NCBI GenBank assembly: GCA_035582835.1
Contig: JAYKAV010000479.1
Span: 13,053 to 77,052 of the forward strand
Reading direction: 5' to 3'
Length of the DNA: 64,000 bases
From: Phoebastria nigripes
Lineage: Eukaryota > Chordata > Aves > Procellariiformes > Diomedeidae
How positions within the stretch are numbered: the stretch's first letter is position 1; each line of letters opens with the position of its first letter. The notes under the pieces are model-generated. The model was given only the letters and a program-made list of their open reading frames with translations. It ran no database searches and was not told the DNA's origin. Both the position numbers and the translations under genes were made by a program. Positions 56,110-64,000 of this stretch are shown here, piece by piece.

Positions 56110-56540
56110 TCATAGAATCATAGAATAGTTTGGGTTGGAAGGGACCTTTAAAGGTCATCTAGTCCAACCACCTGCCGTGAGCAGGGACATCTTCAACCAG
56201 ATCAGGTTGCTCAGAGCCCCGTCCAACCTGACCTTGAATGTTTTCAGGGATGGGGCATCTACCACCTCTCTGGGCAACCTGTGCCAGTGTTTCATCACCC
56301 TCANTGTAAAACATTTCTTCCTTATATCTAGGCTAAATCTACCCTCTTTTAGTTTAAAACCATTACCCCTTGTCCTGTTGCAACAGGCCCTGCTAAAAAG
56401 NCTGTCCCCATCTTTCTTATAAGCCCCCTTTAAGTACTGAAAGGCTGCAATAAGGTCTCCCCAAAGCCTTCTCTTCTCCAGGNTGAANANCNCCAACTCT
56501 CNCAGCCTTTCTTCATAGGAGAGGTGTTCCATCCCCCTGA
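56110..56540 (-). mobile_element. CR1 LINE, young avian type, 5'-truncated 3' end
   Basis: The plus strand starts with TCATAGAATCATAGAATAG, the reverse complement of the CR1 terminal ATTCTATG-type repeats. It continues with TTTGGGTTGGAAGGGACC and CATCTAGTCCAACC. On the minus strand 56532-56155 is an almost intact C-terminal piece of the CR1 ORF2 (motifs LEKRRLWGDL, FQYLKGAYKKDGD, LFSRACCNRTRGNGFKLKEG, HRLPREVVDAPSL). It is much better preserved than the other CR1 pieces here. Several N bases fall inside it. CR1 elements of this type are hallmarks of bird genomes. Confidence 0.93.
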
Positions 56541-59500
56541 TGGAACGCTAGCAAAATGTCCAATTTTAAACATTAGTAAAATGTATAATTTTAAACTTGG
56601 CAATGAACCACAATCTAGGTGTGAAGTTCTAGAGAGGTTAAAAGAGATGCCTCGATTCATATATAGACAGGATGATGTTGTCACCTTTAAAATTAAAATA
56701 TGTATTTTACCCATCTAAACAGGCTTTTGATACTTGCAAGAGCCGGAGGGGAAAAGGCTGCAGGTATCCAATGAAAGCTGAAGCCTCCCCTTCCCGTCCA
56801 GATGAACTGAACTGCCCATCAGATCCTCTGTTTATGATGAAGAGCTTGACTAGGACACTGGTCTGGGGATAAGCTGGTTTTGCTTACCTCAATAATCAAA
56901 ATTTCCACTTATTTAAAAGTTTAATTCTTCCTGCAGATATTAAAGTCAGCCCATATGCTACTTTCCCCTGGTATATCAGTCCATAAACCGAAGTGGTCCC
57001 AAAGCATGTTAACTAACCCATTAAGAAAAAAATAATCCCGTTATCCTAGTCTAGACAGACACCTAGGGGTAATATTTTAACTCCCTTAAAAGGAATTAGA
57101 CATATTACATGCATCAACAACAGCAATGAAAGACCAGCCTTCCTGAAAAGGATTTCCCCCAGGACACGTGTTGGCACCTCACGGAATCCATTTTAAAAAC
57201 TTCCATTTGGAAACAGTGTAGGAAGTGACATAAGAAGCAGGATACACGTTTTCAAATGCACATTTGGCATTTATGGATCCTTTCATCCGAGATGCTCTAT
57301 AGCCTTTCAAATGCACTATTTTAGCTTTACAGAGGAAAAGAGTTTCCGAGGTATGCCTGTAGCCACAGGACAAGTCATGGTTTTGGTTGGCAGCATTAGT
57401 CTGATGCCACAGAAAGGGCCATAGTCAGACTCTTAATTGTCTTTAGTACTGTTACCCACACCCACACTTTCACAAGCGCACGTTACTACAAATACCCACA
57501 CCCTAGTGGTAAGCACACTCGATTGTCCTAATACACGTCAGGATCCAGGTACAAGCAGCGTGGGTTTTTGTGTTCATGAAGCTTTTACGGACCTGTTCCA
57601 GCTGAATTACTGACAAGTAGCTGAGGTCTGGAAGCAGTCTCAAGCCAAGATTTGTAAATCTGAGTCATGCCTCTTCTGGTTTGCAAAAGTCATGCGCAAC
57701 TGGCCCCTCATCCCCTCCGAGGACGCTGCTGGGTCTCTTACCCTCCTATGTCCAGCTGCCTCCGACGGTGGCCCAACATCTCCTGCGCCCAGCACTGGGA
57801 CCCTCACAGCTCCCACCAGCTGGAAAGCACTTTTTTTTCTGGATCACCTCAAATCCCCATCAAAAAAAAAAACCCTTTTCCTTAAACCTCAGTGTTAAGA
57901 TGGAAGAAACTCCCAGGTCATTAACTCTGCTGAACATTGGGGGATAGAGTTGGTATGAAAAATGCTCTAAAAATAAGGCTCTATTGTTGTACTTGCATGT
58001 GACTATTGTTATTGCAGGAATGCTTGTGCCCAACACTCTTGCATCTGTGCCTTGCAAGACAAGCTGAAATACTTCAGATCCCAATGAACGCTTGGGCGTA
58101 CGCAAAAATTGTTCTGCTTCGAGTTTGCCAGCACAGCTCCCCTCTCCAGCACGAATGCGCTTACTAGTATACCAGCACAAGCACATTTATGGTTTATTCC
58201 CATAAATCATAAGAATAAACTTTACATTAATATGACCACAAAATTAAAGCTAGAGGTTGCACCAACTATGAAACAAAACCAGAAGAGCTGCAGAGCAACC
58301 TCCTAAAAATAGGCTTAAAGTAGAATAGAAAACAAAAGCAAACTGCACGCTCTGCTGACAGAAGTCTCTCCCTGCTAGGATTTACTTGCCTAGGAAGACC
58401 CGAGTGAAAAATGAGCTGCAAAATGAGTTAGAAGAAAGAAAATTGCTAGAGATAGGGACATCAAGAGAAAGGACGTACCTAGGGAACTGACTGTAAGTTA
58501 AGATTGTCAGTGAAAGGCGCGGTGAAGAAACAAAAGGGCTGTTAGTTTCCAAGAGATGAACAGACGCCTGCAGGTACGATCAAGCCTCCCTCGCTCTACG
58601 TTCTGTCTGTGCATGAGTTTACCTACGGTTATTTTTCAGATTGCAGTAAAAGGCTTCAGTCTCCCATCGCGCTCTCTTGCCCCTCAGATTTGCAGCCTCC
58701 AAAAGAACAAACAATTGCTCGAGCGCTGCACTGCGAAAAGGGACAATTTAGGGAATTTCAGCATCAGTTTTAAAAGTCTGCCAAGAGTTATAGCAACAAT
58801 GGAAGGAGAGGTGGCGAGGAAAAGCAGACAAATCACGCAGGATAACTGCGTTGGTGCCTCGGTGTCAGGATCAGTGCCGACACCGCAGTGACTGCGGCAC
58901 CCAGCGCCCCAAAAAGGCTCTTACCAGGGACCCTAGGATGAGGGAGTTCATCTGAGATGGGCGATGCTACCTGCGAGCAAAAAGAGGATACCCAGATGGT
59001 TCAGCGCAACTGCCCCGTCCTGTATCACTGCAGGACACGTACTGGCACAGAGGTTATAACTGTTTTACTCTCCAAAATGAAAAAGCACCCTTCACAGTCA
59101 GATGTAAAACCCATCACAAACACCAGCCCCAGGCGTGCAGGAACAAGTCCAAGCAAAGGTGCAGCTAAAGGTAAGATGTCTTTCTACCAACAGGCAATAC
59201 AGAAAACCTGTTTGCCATTGTCCTGGGCTATTAAATAGGGCAAAGAGTTTTCAAGAAGGGTGGAGGACCCAGGGAGGGCTGCAGCTTTTCTAGGAAAATT
59301 ACAGTACTTAGCTGACAGCAGAGGCAAAGGCAGAACTGGATCAGAAACAGTGTTCTTATAATAATCCCCACATTTACCAAAAAAAGAGAAAGAAGTCTTC
59401 CCACAGAAGGCTTCGTCACCTGGGATTATTGGGAGGTACAGCCTGGGTACTACTACACCTACAGCAGGCGAAGCTTGTTTTCTCCTTGATCAAGTCACTA

Positions 59501-60484
59501 TGCTCCTCACTACTCTTCTACTTTTGGCACGCCAGTTTAAAGCAAAAGGTAAAACAGAGCTAGGAGTTAACTTTTTATGAGACTGAGCTACATGGGATTA
59601 ATTCTCAGAGACTAATGAGTCGCAAGGCCATCCCAGATCAATTTGGGTAACTTTGTTGAGACCTGGGAGCCATGCCAAGAGCATTAACAACCAGAGCCGC
59701 GATACAAACAAGCCTATTCAAACACAAATAGTGCTCAAGACACTAGACCAAGCCCCAAGGACAGGCAGTACACTGCTACTGGGAAGAAGAGATAAAACCA
59801 CAATAAACTAGATTATTATAGATGGCTGCACAGAATCTGTGCTGTAGCATACATCTTACTACAGGAGAATATACAAGATCGCAGGCAGACTCGAGACAGA
59901 ATCCATAATTGCCACTGGGAGCTGGAACTGGAAGAGAGGTTGGTTGCAATCAAAAACCAAACTGCTTTTTGTTAAGTACGAGGGAAAGAAAGTCAGACTA
60001 AGACAGCCATTTCTACTCCGCTAGCCAAAAGAGAAGGAAGTATAAGGCACTGCCCCAAGCTCTCAAAAATAGCAAGAGATTTCCCACTAAAATGCAAGGA
60101 AGGAAACATGTTGCTTTGAGCCCGTTCCAGGAAAGGCTCTTTATTATTTTTCTAAGTGCAGTCATTAACAGCTCTCTGCCTCGAGCTTCCTGACCATCCA
60201 AATGAATATTCAGCACACAGTGCTCTGAATAGGTTGGGATCAGCAGGGTCACAGAGGCAGCAGCAAGAGGCAGCTGCACCCAGAAAACGCACGGAGGGGA
60301 ACCCAGTCCTTCCACAGCACTTGGCTGGGGTTTAGCATCGGCATTCCCCACACTACCCTGGATTAACGTACAACATCGCAGTGATGATTCGGAGCACCAT
60401 AATCCATCGTAAAGTGGGGTAAAAACAAACAGGTCAAGTTCTTCCTTAGAAAAAACCCAAGCAAACAAGCCACTTTAACATTTA

Positions 60485-60660
60485 GGCTTCCTTGTTGCAG
60501 GGTTAGCTCTACAAGACAGAGGCCTAGGTGCCCAACCTGCTTCTAGGTGCTTTGTAAAGTCAATTTGGCACCTAATTTCCACTGGTGAATGACTGCTGAC
60601 TCTCAAACGAAATTAGGTGCCTGCAGGGACTTAGGAACAGAGCTTGTTCTGCACCTTTGG
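60485..60660. mobile_element. Palindromic repeat with TAGGTGCC motifs (MITE-like)
   Basis: GGCACCTAATTTC at 60567-60579 is perfectly complementary to GAAATTAGGTGCC at 60609-60621, with a 29-nt loop. Further CTAGGTGC copies lie at about 60528 and 60544. The motif is that of the palindromic amniote repeat also seen at 43265-43350. Borders are uncertain. Confidence 0.5.
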
Positions 60661-61715
60661 GTGCTCAGATCTCTGTTTGACTATCGCCAGCTATTATTAC
60701 ACCCAAAGACATTGCGAAAGATTTTAAGTTTTACAGGGAGAGGCCACCACCTTAGCGAAAATGCACAGGCTGCTGTTAGTCCTAGGCTTTGACTTTAAAG
60801 TTATTTTGGGGTGTGAAGGAAGCAGTGAGAATGTTTGCTTTGTAACCAAAAAGCTACAAGAGAGCTTAAAATTGTCATCTGGGAAAGAAGGCCAAAAGCC
60901 GATGCTATAAAATCTGCTTTAGAGGCATAACACCCTTATGGTTTATAAGCTTGATAAAGCAAACCCAACTGTATAAACTGGAACATTGGCAAGGAACTTG
61001 CTTGAAGTAAATCTCCAACAGACATAGAGTATTTAACAAGTCATTACGAGTTAACCTACAGCGCAGGGTGAAGGCAAAGTCCAACCACTTACCATCTGAC
61101 TGTACCTTTCTGAGTGTTCAGCACTGCTCTCAAGCTTGTAGAAGATCCCCTATCCACAAAAGCATCCCCAAATAGCTGGGACACTATCGCCTCGATAGCA
61201 TCAAAGATGCACTACACCCTCACTTCTTGCTTGCAAGTGCCTTAAAACAGCCCTGGAGCTTCATCATCCCAGCAAGCTGCAGTTGCTGCTATCAGAAGAA
61301 AGACCTTTCCTACCAGGCATGACATTTGGCCCTAAAGTGACTTAAAAAGCAGCTCTCCTCAGCTCACGCAGGAGCAAATTAACAGCCCAGCTGCAAAGAG
61401 TATTTCCATGTGTTTTGGGAAAAGGGTCAAACCTCACATGAAGCAACAGCCATGAACAAGAGTTGCTCTCCTCCTCTCAGTGCGTGAGCAATGGGATAGG
61501 GAGGCATTGTCAGCATCCTGTCAAACGTAAAACAAACTCCAGCGAAAGGAATAACACGGGCCCCAAACCAGCGCATCAGCCATGAGAGACAGCTGAGACC
61601 AGAAAAGCTTTTCCCCTGCAGTTAGAGCAACAAACCCCCTCGGCTGAGAGCTCCAGGCAGCCAGAAGGCTTTTCCCAGCACAGCTTCCACCAGTCCTCCC
61701 AACTACACAACTTAC

Positions 61716-61742
61716 ACTGTTTATAACCCTCTTATAAACAGT
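61716..61742. repeat. Perfect short hairpin
   Basis: ACTGTTTATAA at 61716-61726 and TTATAAACAGT at 61732-61742 are perfectly complementary around a 5-nt loop (CCCTC). Confidence 0.85.
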
Positions 61743-63252
61743 AATGAGTTTACCGTTACCATAACAAAAAGTGTAATTTGTTAACATTGCCTCCACATTA
61801 GGGTCTGGCAGGATAAAAACCATTATAGAAGCTCCATTGTCCAAGAGCCTCCTTGCATTGGCCAGCCTCCAGATCAGATCTGGCCTGGCCTCTGACTTCG
61901 GAGCAAGGTGTTAGAGAAAGTCTGGTGTCATCTTGGCGCGGCGGGGCTCCCCACACATCACAGGCAGCACCAAGGGAAGTATACTGGGGTTTTTTTAATC
62001 TATGCAGAACACCGTGGCGAAAAAAGCAAGTGAGACCAACCGCAAGAAGCTCAAGTGATCTGGAACTGTCTTCAGGAGGTCCTTCTGCTCTCTAACATCG
62101 AGCTGAGGGACACCAGTGTGCAGATGCCTTGTGAGCACTTCTTGGGTTCCGTGGTTTTGAGGTGTGAGGAGGTCAGATTTCATCACACTAACAGCATGCA
62201 TCCTTCTGCTCCTCCTTTCACGGTCAGATTCCTGAGAGAGAAGTAGCTGCTGCTCTTCAAATACCTACTTTAATTAATACTTGCCAAACATCACCGAAGC
62301 AGCCGTAGCTTGGCAAAACATGCTTTAACGCAGGCAAGGTTTCTCTAGTTAGGTGCCAAGTATCAGATTTCTAATATGAAAAGGCATCTGTCCAAAGGGT
62401 TTTGAAGCCTTTGATGAACACAAGACAAAATCCAACATAAACCAGCAAGTCAGCAACTTCCCCAGGCAAGAAGATGGAGAAAGACCATCTCTAAATCATC
62501 ATCCAATTACTCATATGCCAAAGTTGTGCTTCCATTCCCAATTTCTGGAGGAAATATGGGCTCTGCAGGATGTCCCTGAGGTATTTACACAAAGACACAA
62601 GGGAGAGACCAAACTGCAAGACCCTGACAGCAGACAGAGCAGGACTCACTGGCAGCACCTAGACAAGGTATTTGATGGGAGCACCTAGCCAACTCCCACC
62701 AAATACAGCATCCCGCCTCAACACTGCAACGAGCAGCAAGGCCCCAGGCATGGTTTATCATCAACTGGTTGCTCCAGGACCTCCTCCAAAACAGGAGGAA
62801 CTTCATGGAAGTCCCCGAGCCTCTCCACTGAGGTCAGACAAGCCTCCACTTAATTCCCACTGTTGCTGTCACCTCCAAGATCAGAGCAGACACCCCATCT
62901 TTGGCTAGACCCAGAGGTACATCTGTCACCAGGAGCAAGGTAACAACCTAAGTGTGAACGCAGAGTGACAACAGGCAAGAACACACCCGTATCTAACTCT
63001 AGCCAAAGCAACACGGCACAAACCTTCCCCGCAATCTCAAGCAAAAAGCTTTTCTTTCCTCCTTCACACCACAATCAAGTGAACCCTTGCAGCCCACAGA
63101 AAAAGGAGCTCTAAGCAAAGATCACCAGATAGGAAATTTTTCTGGCATTGCTTCCAGCAGGCTCGGATTTGTAGCACGACGGCACACTGAGTAAACAGAC
63201 ACTCTGAAAGGCAGGCTCCAAGACGCACGCAGGCAGCCTCCGGATCTTGGCA

Positions 63253-63350
63253 CTACAGCTCTCGGGTCGCCTTGCGCTTCTTCATTAGCGGTGATACATC
63301 TTCAGCTATATACGTCTTCACAGCAGGGACAACATATTGCAAGAGATCTA
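63253..63350 (-). CDS. Unassigned exon-like frame with stop, possible last exon of another gene
   Basis: A pyrimidine-rich acceptor (TTTCTCTCTCCTGTAG) ends at 63351 on the minus strand. It is followed by an open frame starting in the middle of a codon that encodes 31 residues, beginning DLLQYVVPAVKTYIAED and ending KKRKATREL, then TAG at 63255-63253. Codon choice looks protein-like and the C-terminus is basic. I do not recognise the protein. It is too short for a confident call and could be chance, a 5'UTR exon of ATF7, or the terminal exon of an upstream same-strand gene. No AATAAA occurs soon after the stop; the nearest that I see on this strand is at about 60138. Confidence 0.3.
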
Positions 63351-64000
63351 CTACAGGAGAGAGAAATAATTCAAGTTTAAGAAAGGGAAGAAAAACCTAA
63401 GAGACCCACTGTTTCTTACTGAGTAGAGATAATTACAAGAAAGCCATGACAAGCCTTAGAGAATGCATTATTTTACCTAGGAAATGCCTAAGTGACCTAG
63501 AAACTGGAGTCCCATTTCCTGAAATTATTTAGCCGCTTAAGAGCCCTTGTTTCAATGAAAGTGAGAAAAAAAGCTGCTGAAAATGGGANGTAAGAGCCCA
63601 AGTCAAGCTTGAACATATTTTCCCCACAATGGTGTGTGAATAGTTTTAAAGGAAGATCAAAGTCAAGGCTGCACGGAGTTAAGAACAGGAGAGCCTCTTA
63701 TGTAAGTGACTACCTATGGATAAAACTCCTGCCAATGAATTAAAGTAACTGAAATAGCACCAGCGGGACAGGGGACAGAAAGGCACCACGCTCTTGTATG
63801 TACGCATGGTCATAAAGTAAAAATATTTTGTCCCACCTGTTATTATTTACATCACATGTGGGCATTTTTATTTATTTAGCATTCAAAGGCACACACATTT
63901 TATGGCATCATTATTTGATATGCGAGCCCTAAAATCAGAGGGGAGCAAGAAATATTCCAAATATAAGCAACGTCTAGAAATCTGGTACATTATTGTGAGT

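Larger units (their letters stand above)
49650..64000 (-). other. Upstream intron and/or 5' flank of ATF7
   Basis: The start exon has a strong 3' splice site at 49650, so this stretch is at least partly intron. It contains a possible MIR-like piece (49995-50075), a MIR-like remnant (54385-54465), a young CR1 (56110-56540), a palindromic repeat cluster (60485-60660), a hairpin (61716-61742) and an exon-like frame (63253-63350). A CA-rich repeat lies at 50801-50820. No CpG-rich promoter and no convincing noncoding exon is visible. Confidence 0.65.

Noticed and set aside
56155..56532. 125-codon minus-strand open frame
   Set aside because: As a host gene: its residues are the CR1 ORF2 C-terminus, so it is annotated as a mobile element instead.
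1..64000. Bacterial-type systems, CRISPR arrays, integrons or phage genes
   Set aside because: No regularly spaced repeats, no dense same-strand coding and no ribosome-binding sites. The intron-exon structure and the CR1, MIR and LTR repeats are those of a bird genome.

Overview
This is vertebrate nuclear DNA, and almost certainly from a bird. It carries spliced exons with GT/AG boundaries, the 3' end of a young CR1 LINE with the typical ATTCTATG-type terminal repeats, a solo LTR that I recognise as a common avian ERVL-type LTR, older turtle-like CR1 copies, and decayed MIR-like SINEs. I see no bacterial, plasmid or phage features, no CRISPR array and no operon. Isolated N bases and long homopolymers indicate a draft-quality consensus.

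The window is dominated by one minus-strand gene, ATF7 (cyclic AMP-dependent transcription factor ATF-7). All eleven coding exons can be read with consistent phases, from the ATG at 49628 to the TGA at 5446. Together they encode 480 residues, close to the 483-residue human form as I remember it. In transcript order the exons encode a C2H2 zinc finger split by an intron of about 25 kb (49581-49628 and 24209-24305), the TPTPT stress-kinase site (20902-21020), the IKEEE SUMO-type motif (18072-18206), a Pro/Ser/Thr-rich middle (17266-17423, 14551-14650, 12610-12723, 11332-11478), the basic region and start of the leucine zipper (9783-9980), the rest of the zipper (8354-8462), and the C-terminal tail with stop (5446-5663). 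A strong 3' splice site at 49650 means that at least one 5'UTR exon lies further upstream. I see no CpG-rich promoter between 49.65 and 64 kb, so the main promoter is probably beyond the right edge.

Layout: 1-5445 is the 3'UTR and downstream flank, somewhat CpG-rich and without a recognisable gene. From 5.4 to 24.3 kb lie ten coding exons separated by introns of 0.65-3.2 kb; one of these introns holds a complete solo LTR and another a long ancient CR1. From 24.3 to 49.6 kb is a single intron containing two CpG-rich patches (24.66-25.6 kb and 37.3-37.6 kb), old SINE and CR1 remnants and a palindromic MITE-like relic. From 49.65 to 64 kb is 5' intron or flank with one young CR1, a MIR-like fragment, several inverted repeats and one unassigned exon-like reading frame (63253-63350, minus strand).

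I found no previously undescribed biological system. The points most worth checking are a GC-AG intron after the TPTPT exon with an open read-through frame, an overlapping upstream ORF that crosses the 25-kb intron, an intragenic CpG island just upstream of exon 3 that could drive a zinc-finger-less product, a CRE-like site beside the TATA box of the solo LTR, and the orphan exon near the right edge.
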